Positions 27,858 through 36,106 are shown, counted from the stretch's first letter. The stretch is DNA of 64,000 nucleotides from Nocardioides oleivorans (GCF_004137255.1 NZ_SDWT01000001.1:868001-932000); one strand, 5' to 3'. A program made the numbers and translations. The notes: generated by a model from the sequence alone, not told the origin.

Positions 27858-29318
27858 TCAGGGGCGGGCGAAGAAGTTCGGCGCCCGCCAGTAGTACATC
27901 GACTCCTGGCTGACGTTCCGACCGGTGCGCGGAGCGTGCACGATCTGGCCGTCGCCGATGTAGAGCGCGACGTGGTAGATCGAGCTCGGGTTGCTCGAGG
28001 AGCCCCAGAAGACGAGGTCGCCCGGCGCGAGCTGGCCGGCAGTGATCGCGGTCGACTGGGTGTACTGCGCGACCGAGTAGTGCGGCAGCGCCTTGCCCGC
28101 CTGGGCCCACGCGACCGAGGTGAGCCCGGAGCAGTCCCAGGCATTCGGACCGGCGGCGCCCCACCTGTACGGCTCCCCGATCTGCGCCTGCGCGAAGGCG
28201 ATGGCGGCGGTCGCGTCGCCCGGCGTGGGGGTGGGCGGCGGAGTCGGGGTCGGAGTCGGAGTCGGCGTCGGAGTCGGCGTCGGAGTCGGCGTCGGAGTCG
28301 GAGTCGGCGTCGGAGTCGGGGTGGGGGTCGGCGTGGGGGTCGGCGTCGGGGTCGGCGTGGGGGTCGGCGTCGGGGTCGGCGTGCTCGTCGGAGTCGGCTT
28401 GCTGGTCGGCGTCGGCTTGCTCGTGGGCGTCGGCGTCGGCGTGGCGGTCAGCTGCTCCTGCTCCGCCTGTTCCTCCGCCTCCTGCTCGGCCTGCGCCTGG
28501 GCCGCGGCTGCGGCCGCGTCGGCTGCCGCCTGCTCGAGAGCCTGCTGCCGCTTCTCGGCCAGGCGCACCGAGATGCCCGTGAGGTCGGCGAGCTCGGCGA
28601 TCAGGTCGGACTTGGTCGCGGCGATCGACTCGGCCAGGGCGCCGGCATCGGACTGGGCTGCGGCCGCGGCGTCGTGGGCGGACTCAGCCTCGGACTCGGC
28701 CGCTGCGGCGCGCTCGCTGGCTCGTGCCGCGGTCGTGGCGGCGACGTCGGCGACGGCGGAGGCTGCGATGAAGGAGTCGTACTGGTTGTCCAGCGCGTCG
28801 GAGGTGTTGCCCATCGTGACCGAGCGGTCGATGAGCGAGCTGATCCCGTCGGACTCGACGACCGCCGCCAGGCCCTGGACCTGCGAGGCCCGCTCGTAGG
28901 ACCGCACGACCGTGTCGGCGTACAGCTCGCGCTGCTCCGCGACGTCCGCACGTGCCGTCTCGGCCGCGCTCTCGGCGTCCTTCGCCTCCTGGCGGGCCTC
29001 CTCGGCGCGCCAGCGTGCGCCGTTCCACGCCTCGGCGGCCTGGGCCGCGGTGTCGCCCGCAGCATTGAGCGCGAGGTTGGCCCTGATCAGGTCGGCACGG
29101 ACGTCGGCGACGTCGCGCTCCTTGTCGGCCGCGTCCTGCCGGGCCTGCTCGACGTCGGCCTCGCTCGGCACGCTGTCATCGTCCTGCGCGAACGCGATGC
29201 CGTGTCCACCGAGCGCGAGCCCGGCGACCAGCACGAGGGCGGTCGCCCAGCGCGACGTCGTACGCCTCGGCGTGGTGGCGCGTGACGGCGTCGGGTCCAG
29301 CGGTGGCACGAAGGGCAC
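27858..29318 (-). CDS. NlpC/P60 peptidoglycan endopeptidase with coiled coil and Thr-Pro linker
   Basis: 486 residues. Order: Arg-rich N-terminus with a signal peptide ending near AFAQ, a long Ala/Glu-rich coiled coil (about 45-275), a Thr-Pro dipeptide linker of about 70 residues, then the NlpC/P60 domain with Cys396 (DCSGL), His449 (YHVALY) and a third polar residue at His461. It resembles RipA-type D,L-endopeptidases whose coiled coil controls the catalytic domain. I choose the GTG at 29318, with AGGGAGC in front; the frame reaches 29381. Secreted cell-wall hydrolase. Repeat copy A lies directly after its stop. Confidence 0.9.
   Translation of the reverse strand: MPFVPPLDPTPSRATTPRRTTSRWATALVLVAGLALGGHGIAFAQDDDSVPSEADVEQARQDAADKERDVADVRADLIRANLALNAAGDTAAQAAEAWNGARWRAEEARQEAKDAESAAETARADVAEQRELYADTVVRSYERASQVQGLAAVVESDGISSLIDRSVTMGNTSDALDNQYDSFIAASAVADVAATTAARASERAAAAESEAESAHDAAAAAQSDAGALAESIAATKSDLIAELADLTGISVRLAEKRQQALEQAAADAAAAAAQAQAEQEAEEQAEQEQLTATPTPTPTSKPTPTSKPTPTSTPTPTPTPTPTPTPTPTPTPTPTPTPTPTPTPTPTPTPTPTPTPTPTPPPTPTPGDATAAIAFAQAQIGEPYRWGAAGPNAWDCSGLTSVAWAQAGKALPHYSVAQYTQSTAITAGQLAPGDLVFWGSSSNPSSIYHVALYIGDGQIVHAPRTGRNVSQESMYYWRAPNFFARP
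28226..28443 (-). repeat. Hexanucleotide tandem repeat encoding (Thr-Pro)n
   Basis: About 36 imperfect copies of a 6-base unit (GTCGGX on the plus strand) within the NlpC/P60 gene. It encodes the Thr-Pro linker, with two Ser-Lys interruptions toward the coiled-coil side. Such an array is prone to slippage in multiples of six, which keeps frame but changes linker length. Confidence 0.85.
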
Positions 29319-29452
29319 GGGGGCTCCCTGGTTGGCTTCGGGCCCGCGCGGCTTCCCCACCGCACGGGCAACTCGAGGCACGTTAGTGAACTTTCGTCAC
29401 ACGGGGAACAGTTTTCTCAACTTTTTCACCGTCGCTCGGCGTGTCGGCTTGC

Positions 29453-29472
29453 AAACTACAACAATGTAGTTT
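29453..29472. repeat. Perfect hairpin AAACTACA-ACAA-TGTAGTTT
   Basis: 8-bp perfect arms with a 4-base loop in an unusually A/T-rich patch, about 135 bases upstream of the NlpC/P60 start. On the plus strand it is followed by a short T-rich run. It may be an operator for the hydrolase or a stray terminator. Confidence 0.5.
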
Positions 29473-29487
29473 TCTTACGACGGGCGA

Positions 29488-29570
29488 TGGAGTCTCCGGA
29501 TATCCGGTGACCGCCCCCGGTTGTCGGCCCAGACCTGGGTGCCGAACCGGGAGACTCGGGTGCAAAGGTC
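29488..29570 (+). repeat. Dispersed double-palindrome repeat, copy B
   Basis: Same orientation as copy A and close to it in the second half (shares GGGTGCCGAACCGGGAG). The outer 12 bases of the first palindrome have diverged. Together with copy C (opposite orientation) it brackets the AbiEi/DUF559 gene, ending 73 bases before its ATG. Confidence 0.8.
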
Positions 29571-29643
29571 GCCTGCACGAGGGTTCTCCACAGCCTCGAG
29601 AGGACGGGCATACGTCGATCGATCGCCGGGCATCCACCACCGC

Positions 29644-30600
29644 ATGACGGAGCCACAGGTGGACCTCGAGGGTCTGGTGCAGCTGCGCCGCGACCTTCTC
29701 GCGAGCGGACTGACCGACAACCAGATCGACCGGTTGGTGGCCGCCAGGGTGCTCAAGCGCATCCGGTACGGCGCCTACGTGCATCACGACGTGTGGGACC
29801 GGCTGACACCAGAGGACCGGCATCGGTTGCTCGCACGCGCCGTGCGGGCCAGGGCGCACAGCGCGACGGCGCTGACGCACGTCTCCTCGCTCGTCGAGCG
29901 CGGGATCCCGCTGTGGGGCTTCTCGCTGGACGTGGTGCACACGACGCGCACCGGCACCCACCAGCGGGCGGGGCGGCGGCAACCGGACTGGATCCCGCAC
30001 CGCGGGATCCTGGGGACCGAGGACCAGGAGGAGCTGAACGGAGTCGTGGTCAGCACGGCGGCGCGCTCGGCCTTCGAGGCGACGACGCTGGGCAGCGTGG
30101 AGGCCGCACTCGTGGCGGTCAACCGCCTCCTGCACGCGGGCGCGATGACGATCGAGGAGTTCAAGGCGCAGGCGGAGACGCATCGCGACTGGCCGGGGAG
30201 CCTGACCACGAACCTCGTCGTGCACCTCGCCGACCGTCGGCCGGAGTCCGTCGGCGAGGACCGCTTCAGCTATCTGGCGTACCGGCAAGGGCTGGTCAGG
30301 CCCGAGCCGCAGGTCGAGATCTTCGACGAGCAGGGCACGCGGGTGGCGCGGGTGGATTTCGCGTGGCCGGAGCTCGGAGTGTTCGTCGAGTTCGACGGCA
30401 AGGTGAAGTACGAGCGCTACCGCAAGGGGGGCGAGACGCTCGATGAGTTCCTCATGCGCGAGAAGGAGCGCGAGGTGCTGGTGTGCCAGCTCACCGGCTG
30501 GACCTGCATCAGGATCACGTGGGCCGACCTGTCCCGCCCCGAGCTGCTCGCGACCCGGATCCGGAAGGTGATGGCCTCGCGCAACAAGGGCGCCGCGTGA
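29644..30600 (+). CDS. AbiEi-like N-terminal domain plus DUF559 nuclease-like domain
   Basis: 318 residues. Residues about 5-60 form a winged-helix segment like AbiEi-type antitoxins (LVQLRRDLLASGLTDNQIDRL), the middle resembles the AbiEi transcription-factor domain, and about 205-310 is a DUF559/Vsr-like restriction-endonuclease fold. Candidate catalytic residues are Asp238 (RVDF), Glu249, Asp251 and Lys253 (EFDGK). No AbiEii toxin gene is next to it. The ATG at 29644 lacks a ribosome-binding site. The last two bases of its stop codon are the first two bases of repeat copy C, and copy B lies upstream in inverse orientation. Many actinobacteria have several such proteins, function unknown. 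Confidence 0.8.
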   Translation: MTEPQVDLEGLVQLRRDLLASGLTDNQIDRLVAARVLKRIRYGAYVHHDVWDRLTPEDRHRLLARAVRARAHSATALTHVSSLVERGIPLWGFSLDVVHTTRTGTHQRAGRRQPDWIPHRGILGTEDQEELNGVVVSTAARSAFEATTLGSVEAALVAVNRLLHAGAMTIEEFKAQAETHRDWPGSLTTNLVVHLADRRPESVGEDRFSYLAYRQGLVRPEPQVEIFDEQGTRVARVDFAWPELGVFVEFDGKVKYERYRKGGETLDEFLMREKEREVLVCQLTGWTCIRITWADLSRPELLATRIRKVMASRNKGAA

Positions 30601-30680
30601 CCTTTGCACCCGAGTCTCCCGGTTGTCGGCCGAGATCTGGGCCGACAAGCGGGGTGGTCACCGGATATCCGGTGACCGCC
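30599..30680 (-). repeat. Dispersed double-palindrome repeat, copy C
   Basis: 82 bp in the opposite orientation to A and B. Palindrome centred on GATATC at 30653-30680 (one mismatched pair), second palindrome centred on AGATCT at 30623-30648 with TTGTCGGCC/GGCCGACAA arms. It begins within the stop codon of the nuclease-like gene and fills most of the gap to the converging PAP2 gene. Confidence 0.85.
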
Positions 30681-30699
30681 GAGGCAACCCACCCGCCGC

Positions 30700-31746
30700 T
30701 CACTCGGCGTCGACGGGGACCTGACGGGTCGTGGAGGTGGGGTGGCTCGCCAACCCGTGTCTGTCGAACTTCTGCCCGGAGGCGAGTCCCCCGAGCCAGA
30801 AGGAGAAGAGGGCGATCACGACGCCGGCGAGGTCGTCGGCGATGTAGTGCCAGCCGAAGTAGAGGGTGGCCACGACGGTGATGGAGAAGTTGAGCCAGAA
30901 CACGATCCGGATCAGCTTGTTGCGCAGGGTGTACTGCACCATCAGGGCGACGAGCAGGGTGATCGCGACGTGCAGGGACGCGAACCCGGCCACCGATTGC
31001 ACGGCACCTTCCGCGCCGTCGCGGATCACCCCTTTTCGTCCGTAGAACAACGCCTCCATCAACGCGCTCGACCCGGTGTCGGGGAGGTCGGCGTAGAGGT
31101 AGCTGTACTGGAAGCCGGGGCCGAGGGTCGGCAGCGCGTAGTAGGACGCGGTGCCCAGGGTCCAGGCCAGGCACTGCGAGGTGGCGAACCAGTAGCCGAA
31201 GGTGATGTTGCGCGACCACACCAGCCAGGCGGCCAGCGCGAGCGGCACCAGCGGCAGGAACCAGAGGTAGATCGTCGACAGGAAGTGGGACAGGATCCCG
31301 GTGCCGAAGATCGTGTGCAGGATCGTCGCCGGCTCGTGGCCGAACATCAGCGCCCGGTCGATCAGGTGCAGCTCACGGTCGTACTTGTCCTCGCCCATGA
31401 TGAAGGGCAGGAACGACTTGAGGTTCCGGTAGCAGACGTAGGTGATGTAGAAGCTCACCAGGCCGAGCACCACGAGGATGATCCGCTCGCGGTCCCAGTG
31501 GGTGCGGATCCGCTCCTTGACGATGTCGGGCATCAGCGCCGGCTTCATCCGGGAGAACCACAGCGTCCGCGGCAGCAGGTCGAGCAGGAAGGCGCCGAGC
31601 ACGAGCAGCGGCAGGCGCAGCCACGACGGGCCGAGGAATCCCTCGGGGTCGACGAGCGGCCGGTTCAGCGTGATCGCGGCCGTGACAGCCAGCGCGCCCA
31701 TGATGCCGGCGACGCCGACGAGCAGGGCATAGGCGGGTCTGTACAC
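30700..31746 (-). CDS. PAP2-superfamily membrane protein (inositolphosphotransferase-like)
   Basis: 348 residues with about eight transmembrane helices. Conserved PAP2/Aur1-like residues appear in GFASLHVAITLLVALM and FGWHYIADDLAG, the second containing the active-site His and Asp. Similar proteins act as lipid phosphatases or transfer phosphoinositol or phospho-sugars between lipids. It is in the membrane with the catalytic face probably outside. The GTG at 31746 has a perfect TAGACT box ending 9 bases upstream. Substrate unknown. Confidence 0.8.
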   Translation of the reverse strand: MYRPAYALLVGVAGIMGALAVTAAITLNRPLVDPEGFLGPSWLRLPLLVLGAFLLDLLPRTLWFSRMKPALMPDIVKERIRTHWDRERIILVVLGLVSFYITYVCYRNLKSFLPFIMGEDKYDRELHLIDRALMFGHEPATILHTIFGTGILSHFLSTIYLWFLPLVPLALAAWLVWSRNITFGYWFATSQCLAWTLGTASYYALPTLGPGFQYSYLYADLPDTGSSALMEALFYGRKGVIRDGAEGAVQSVAGFASLHVAITLLVALMVQYTLRNKLIRIVFWLNFSITVVATLYFGWHYIADDLAGVVIALFSFWLGGLASGQKFDRHGLASHPTSTTRQVPVDAE

Positions 31747-31754
31747 AAGGGATG

Positions 31755-31760
31755 AGTCTA
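31755..31760 (-). promoter_or_regulatory. -10 box TAGACT of the PAP2 gene
   Basis: TANNNT hexamer 9 bases before the GTG at 31746, in the 22-base gap behind the thiamine ATPase gene. Confidence 0.4.
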
Positions 31761-31768
31761 GGGACGCG

Positions 31769-32800
31769 TCAAGCCTGTCCCCGAAACGGCGCAGCCGCGT
31801 CCGGCAGGACCGCCAGTCGGGTCTCGTCGACGCGGAGCGCGACCTCGTCCCCGGGCGACACCCGGCTGCCCAGCGAGGCGACCGCGTCGAGCGTCCCGAC
31901 GCCGTCCACCGACACCACCAGCCGCACCTGCTCCGGCGTCACCCGCGCCTCGGTGACGCGTCCCCGGAGCGCACCGCCCGGGTCCGCCACGAGCGCCGAG
32001 CGGCGCAGCGCGACGGCCGGGGGTGAGGGGTACGACGACCCCGTCCCCGCCGCGGCCAGCACCTGCGCCGCCGCGTCCTCGCGCACGACTCGGGCATAGC
32101 CGAGGAAGAGGGCGGTCTCCTCGTCGACGGGCGTGCGCCAGACCTCGTCGATGGCACCGGCCTGCACGACCCGGCCGGCGCGCATCACGGCCAGCCGGTC
32201 GGCGAGGGCGAAGGCCTCCTCGTGGTCGTGGGTCACCAGCAGCGCGGTGGTGCCGGCGGCCCGCAGGATCGAGCGGAGGTCGCCGGCGAGCCGCTCGCGC
32301 AGGGTCGCGTCGAGGGCCGACAGCGGCTCGTCGAGCAGGATCAGCCTCGGCTCGACGGCCAGGGCCCGGGCGAGGGCGACCCGCTGCCGCTCGCCGCCGG
32401 AGAGCGTGCCGGGGAGCCGGTCGTCGTACCCCTCCAGGCCGACGAGCGCGAGCAGCTCGCGCACCCGCGCGGCGACGCGCGCGGAGGGCGTCCGCCGCAA
32501 CCGCAGGGCATAGGCGACGTTGCGGGCGACGGTGAGGTGGCCGAAGAGCTGGCCGTCCTGGAACATCAGCGCGAACCCGCGCTTGTGGGTCGGGGTGCCG
32601 CCGAGGTCGGCGCCCTCCCACGCGATCGTGCCGGACGAGAGCGGCTCGAGTCCGGCCACGGCGCGGAGCAGGGTGGACTTGCCGCAGCCCGAGGGGCCGA
32701 GCACGGCGAGCACCTGGCCGGAGGCGAGGTCGAGCGAGACGCGGTCGACGGCCGCGGTGTCGCCGTAGCGGACCGTCACGTCGGAGATCGAGAGGCTCAT
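31769..32800 (-). CDS. thiQ: Thiamine ABC transporter ATP-binding protein
   Basis: 343 residues. Walker A GPSGCGKST near residue 35, signature LSGGERQRVALARAL, Walker B LILLDEP and VTHDHEE are intact; a C-terminal TOBE-like domain (about 240-343) is present, making it longer than E. coli ThiQ. Assigned to thiamine because it is the last gene of a unit headed by a TPP riboswitch. Its ATG shares one base with the permease stop (TGATG), a coupling arrangement. Confidence 0.88.
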   Translation of the reverse strand: MSLSISDVTVRYGDTAAVDRVSLDLASGQVLAVLGPSGCGKSTLLRAVAGLEPLSSGTIAWEGADLGGTPTHKRGFALMFQDGQLFGHLTVARNVAYALRLRRTPSARVAARVRELLALVGLEGYDDRLPGTLSGGERQRVALARALAVEPRLILLDEPLSALDATLRERLAGDLRSILRAAGTTALLVTHDHEEAFALADRLAVMRAGRVVQAGAIDEVWRTPVDEETALFLGYARVVREDAAAQVLAAAGTGSSYPSPPAVALRRSALVADPGGALRGRVTEARVTPEQVRLVVSVDGVGTLDAVASLGSRVSPGDEVALRVDETRLAVLPDAAAPFRGQA

Positions 32801-34434
32801 CAGAAGGCGCCCACTCCCGGCACCCGCAGCCGCTCGACCGCGAGCATCACGACGGCGGTCGCGACGGCGAGGACGACGGAGGCGGCGAGGGCCATGCCGT
32901 AGTTCATCTCACCGGGGTGGCCGATGAGCCGGAAGATCACGACGGGCAGCGTCGGGCTGGTGTCGCGCGCGAGGAACGACGTCGCGCCGAACTCCCCCAG
33001 GGAGGCGGCGAAGGCGAACCCGCTCGCCGCGAGCATCGGCTTCCACACGACCGGCAGGTCGACGGTGAGGATCGTGCGCCAGGCGTTCGCGCCCAGCGAC
33101 GCCGCGGCCTGTCGCTGCCGGTCGTCGATCCCGCCCAGCACCGGGGCCAGGGTGCGCACGACCAGCGGCAGCGCGACCAGCGCCTGGGCCATCGGGACGA
33201 GCAGCGGGGAGTCGCGCAGGTCGAGCGGCGGCTGGTCGAGGGTGATCAGGAAGCCGAAGCCGAGGGTCACCGCGCTCACCCCGAGCGGCAGCATGAAGAA
33301 GCCGTCGAGGGTCGAGCGCACGCGTCGCTCGGCGACCGAGTGCGAGCGGCGCGTGACGATCACCGAGACGACCATCCCGACCAGCAGCGCCATCCAGGTC
33401 GCGTCGACCGCAGTGCGCAGGCTCGTCACCAGGGCCGTCGTGACCGGCACCAGCAGCGCCTGGTCGTCGCCGGCGGTCGTCAGCGCGCGGTAGTTCGCCA
33501 GCCCCCAGCCGTCGCCCACGCTCAACGACCCGAGCACCAGGGTGAGGATCGGCAGGAGCATCGCGCCCAGCACCAGCAGCGTCAGCGCGACCACCGGCGC
33601 GTCCGCGCGGCGTACGGCCCGCACCGGCGTCACCGTGCGCTGCGCCGTCGGGTCGGGCGTCGCACGCAGCCGGGCGGCGACGGCGAGCAGCACGACCACG
33701 ACGACGATCTGCAGGACCGACAGCGCGGCCGCCGCCCGGAGGTCGAAGATCGTCGTGGTGAGCAGGTAGATCTCGGTCTCGACGGTCGAGTAGCGCACCC
33801 CGCCGAGGGTCAGCACGATGCCGAACGCCGTCGCGCAGAAGAGGAAGACGATGCTCGCCGCGCCCACGATCGCCGGCCGGAGCGCGGGCAGGGTGACGGT
33901 CCGCAGGACCTGCCACGGCGACGCGCCGAGCGCCGCGGCGGCCTGGCCGGGCCGCGGGTCGAGCGACTCCCACGCGACCCCGACGGTGCGCACCACGACG
34001 GCGACGTTGAAGAAGACGAGCCCGCAGATGATGGCGACCGGGGTGCCGTCGAGGCCGAGCGACCCGAGCGGACCGCCCTCCCCCAGCAGCTGCCGGAAGG
34101 CGACGCCGACCACGACGGTCGGCAGCACGAACGGCACCAGCATCGCGGCCCGGACGACGGTGCGGCCGGGCAGCGCGAGCCGGTGCAGGGCGTACGCCGC
34201 CGGCAGCCCGATGACGACCGCGAGCAGCGTCGCGGTGGCCGAGGTCCAGACGGTGAACCACGCGACCCGGTGGACCCGCGGTCGCGCCAGCACCTCGAGC
34301 ACCGTGCCCGGCGCGAACCGGCCGTCGACGACGAAGCCCTCGCTGACCATGCCGAGGACCGGCAGGACGAAGAGGACGCCGAGCACCGCCACCGGCCCGG
34401 CGGCCAGGAGGAGGAGCCCGGCGATGCGCCTCAT
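32800..34434 (-). CDS. thiP: Thiamine ABC transporter permease (double domain)
   Basis: 544 residues with about 12 transmembrane helices in two homologous halves, each with a permease coupling loop (AAAALGASPWQVLRTV in the first, AAASLGANAWRTILTV in the second). This is the ThiP/FbpB pattern, where one polypeptide forms the whole channel. ATG at 34434 overlaps the binding-protein stop by 4 bases (ATGA). A longer frame to 35064 is only a shadow of thiB. Confidence 0.9.
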   Translation of the reverse strand: MRRIAGLLLLAAGPVAVLGVLFVLPVLGMVSEGFVVDGRFAPGTVLEVLARPRVHRVAWFTVWTSATATLLAVVIGLPAAYALHRLALPGRTVVRAAMLVPFVLPTVVVGVAFRQLLGEGGPLGSLGLDGTPVAIICGLVFFNVAVVVRTVGVAWESLDPRPGQAAAALGASPWQVLRTVTLPALRPAIVGAASIVFLFCATAFGIVLTLGGVRYSTVETEIYLLTTTIFDLRAAAALSVLQIVVVVVLLAVAARLRATPDPTAQRTVTPVRAVRRADAPVVALTLLVLGAMLLPILTLVLGSLSVGDGWGLANYRALTTAGDDQALLVPVTTALVTSLRTAVDATWMALLVGMVVSVIVTRRSHSVAERRVRSTLDGFFMLPLGVSAVTLGFGFLITLDQPPLDLRDSPLLVPMAQALVALPLVVRTLAPVLGGIDDRQRQAAASLGANAWRTILTVDLPVVWKPMLAASGFAFAASLGEFGATSFLARDTSPTLPVVIFRLIGHPGEMNYGMALAASVVLAVATAVVMLAVERLRVPGVGAF

Positions 34435-35513
34435 CGGGAGATGACGTCGGTCCACTCGGTCAGCCACTGCTCGCGGTTGGCCGAGATCTCCTCGGGCGAG
34501 ACCTCGTAGGGGTCGGTGGGCTGCGGTGCGAACTTCGCCCAGTCGTCGGGGATGGTCGCGCCGGGCATCACCGGGAAGACGTACATCGACTCCGGCAGCG
34601 CGCTCTGCACCTCGTCGCTGAGCATCCAGTCGACGAGCGCCTCGGCACCGGCGGGGTTGTCGGCGCCGGCCAGCACACCGGCGTACTCGACCTGGCGGAA
34701 GCAGGTGTCGAGCAGCGCGGCCGTCGTGGTCGTGCCGTCCTCCACGGTGAAGGCGGGCGAGGAGTCGTAGGACACGACGATCGGGCGCGTGCCGGTCCTC
34801 GACCCGGCGGTGAAGTCGCCGTAGTAGGCGTCCTCCCAGCCGTCGACGACCTTCGCGCCGTTGGCGAGCAGGTCGGACCAGTAGTCCGGCCAGTCGTCGC
34901 CGTACTCCGCGACGGTCGCGAGGAAGAACGCCATGCCCGGGCTGCTCGTCGAGGCACCGGGCGTCACGAGCAGGTCGGCGTACGCCGGGTCGGTGAGGTC
35001 GGCGAGCGTCTGCGGCGGCTCGATGCCCTCCGCGTCGAACCACGAGGTGTCGACGTTGACGCACACGCTCGCGGAGTCGATCGGGACGAGCTGGTCGCCG
35101 CCGTCGGCGAGGTCGTACTGCTCCGGCGGGGTGGTGTCGGGCGTGAAGTCGGCGAAGGCGCCCTCCCCGATCGGGCGCGACGCGAAGGTGTTGTCGATGC
35201 CGAAGGCCGCGTCGGCGATCGGGTTGTCGGCGGTGAGGCTGAGCTTGGTGGCGAGCGTGCCGGCGTCACCAGCAGCGCGGACCTCGAGGGTGTAGCCGGT
35301 CTCCTCCTCGAACGCCCTCACCAGCTTCTTCGGCAGGTGGAACGACTCGTGCGTGGCGAGCACGACGGTGCCGCCGGGCTGGTCGCCCGCCTGTCCGTCG
35401 CTCGAGGCGGAGGTGGTCGGCTCGGTGGCCGTGCCGCCGCCGGCGAGGCTGCAGCCGGTCAGGGCGAGGATCGAGGCCGCTGCCACGGCAGCGCGGACAC
35501 GTACGTGCTTCAT
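34431..35513 (-). CDS. thiB: Thiamine-binding lipoprotein
   Basis: 360 residues. Lipoprotein signal ends in LTGC (Cys21), followed by a Gly/Thr/Ser tether. The mature domain is of the ThiB/TbpA type (VVLATHESFHLPKKLVRAF, later ADAAFGIDN and an SYDSSPAF segment). Captures thiamine or its phosphates outside the membrane for ThiP-ThiQ. The ATG at 35513 is preceded by AGGGAG that forms the 3' end of the TPP aptamer, so ligand binding can hide the ribosome-binding site. Confidence 0.92.
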   Translation of the reverse strand: MKHVRVRAAVAAASILALTGCSLAGGGTATEPTTSASSDGQAGDQPGGTVVLATHESFHLPKKLVRAFEEETGYTLEVRAAGDAGTLATKLSLTADNPIADAAFGIDNTFASRPIGEGAFADFTPDTTPPEQYDLADGGDQLVPIDSASVCVNVDTSWFDAEGIEPPQTLADLTDPAYADLLVTPGASTSSPGMAFFLATVAEYGDDWPDYWSDLLANGAKVVDGWEDAYYGDFTAGSRTGTRPIVVSYDSSPAFTVEDGTTTTAALLDTCFRQVEYAGVLAGADNPAGAEALVDWMLSDEVQSALPESMYVFPVMPGATIPDDWAKFAPQPTDPYEVSPEEISANREQWLTEWTDVISR

Positions 35514-35516
35514 GGT

Positions 35517-35608
35517 GACTCCCTATCGCCGGTGCTAACCGGATCAGGTTCATAGGGTCTGCGGCTTCTCCGCACTCTCAGCACGCCTGCGCGTGCTCCC
35601 CTGTCTCG
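35517..35608 (-). promoter_or_regulatory. TPP riboswitch (THI element)
   Basis: All conserved blocks are present on the minus strand: GGGGAGC near the 5' end, GCTGAGA (complement of 35576-35582), CCCTATGAACCTGATC, GGTTAGCACCGGCG and the closing AGGGAGTC. The last block contains the thiB ribosome-binding site, so control is likely translational: thiamine pyrophosphate would turn the importer off. Confidence 0.95.
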
Positions 35609-35615
35609 TGGTGCC

Positions 35616-35625
35616 ACCTTATCCT
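35616..35625. promoter_or_regulatory. Overlapping divergent -10 boxes for thiB and elaA-like gene
   Basis: Minus strand TAAGGT (complement of 35616-35621) lies about 8 bases before the riboswitch. Plus strand TATCCT (35620-35625) ends 8 bases before the ATG at 35633. The two boxes share two bases, so polymerase probably cannot fire both promoters at once. Confidence 0.4.
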
Positions 35626-35632
35626 TCGCCCC

Positions 35633-36106
35633 ATGTCCACCTCCCCCGGCATCCACGTGCTGACCGCGAGCTTCGACGACCTCCCCGCCCGGACGGCGTA
35701 CGACGTCTGGCGGCTGCGGCAGCAGGTGTTCGTGGTCGAGCAGGACTGTCCCTACCCCGACCTCGACGGCCGCGACCTCGAGGCGACGACGACGCACGTC
35801 GTGCTGCTCGACGACGGCCCCGACGGCGGCACCGTGCTCGGCACCCTGCGGGTGCTCGACGACGGCGGGTGGGCGCGGATCGGACGCGTCGTGGTCGCAC
35901 CGTCCGGGCGCGGCAAGGGCCTCGCCGCGCTCATGATGGACGAGGCGATGGGGCTGTGCGAGGGCCGCGAGGTGCGACTGGACGCGCAGACCGGGCTGAC
36001 CGCGTTCTATGCGGGCTACGGCTTCGAGGTGACCGGGCCGGAGTTCGACGAGGACGGCATCATGCACGTCCCGATGAGCCGCGCCGCGAGTCCGGCACGA
36101 CCATGA
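35633..36106 (+). CDS. GNAT acetyltransferase, ElaA family
   Basis: 157 residues. ElaA-type opening (DVWRLRQQVFVVEQDCPYPDLDGRD), acetyl-CoA loop RVVVAPSGRGKGLAALM and late LDAQTGLTAFYAGYGFE are characteristic. Probably a small cytosolic acetyltransferase; substrate unknown in the family. Likely leaderless (TATCCT ending at -8). Its last 47 bases overlap antisense with the truncated aldehyde dehydrogenase, which seems to have been cut at this gene's end. Confidence 0.9.
   Translation: MSTSPGIHVLTASFDDLPARTAYDVWRLRQQVFVVEQDCPYPDLDGRDLEATTTHVVLLDDGPDGGTVLGTLRVLDDGGWARIGRVVVAPSGRGKGLAALMMDEAMGLCEGREVRLDAQTGLTAFYAGYGFEVTGPEFDEDGIMHVPMSRAASPARP

Larger units (their letters stand above)
29319..29643. 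other. Gene-free region upstream of NlpC/P60 and the nuclease-like gene
   Basis: 325 bases between the divergent starts at 29318 and 29644. It holds an A/T-richer patch (about 29382-29480), a perfect hairpin at 29453-29472 and repeat copy B. I looked for a c-di-AMP (ydaO) riboswitch, which often precedes actinobacterial cell-wall hydrolases, but could not match its conserved core. No coding potential recognised. Confidence 0.5.

Noticed and set aside
28226-28443. Array resembling CRISPR repeats
   Set aside because: The unit is 6 bases, there are no spacers, and it is in frame within the NlpC/P60 gene. No cas genes are near.
29319-29452. c-di-AMP (ydaO) riboswitch upstream of NlpC/P60
   Set aside because: Expected by analogy with other actinobacterial cell-wall hydrolases, but I could not match the conserved core blocks.
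29488-30680. Known insertion sequence
   Set aside because: The enclosed protein shows no DDE, HUH or serine/tyrosine recombinase motifs. I kept the unit as a finding but did not call it a mobile element.
34435-35064. N-terminal extension of thiP
   Set aside because: The upstream part of the frame is the out-of-frame shadow of thiB. The coupled ATG at 34434 begins a normal first membrane helix.
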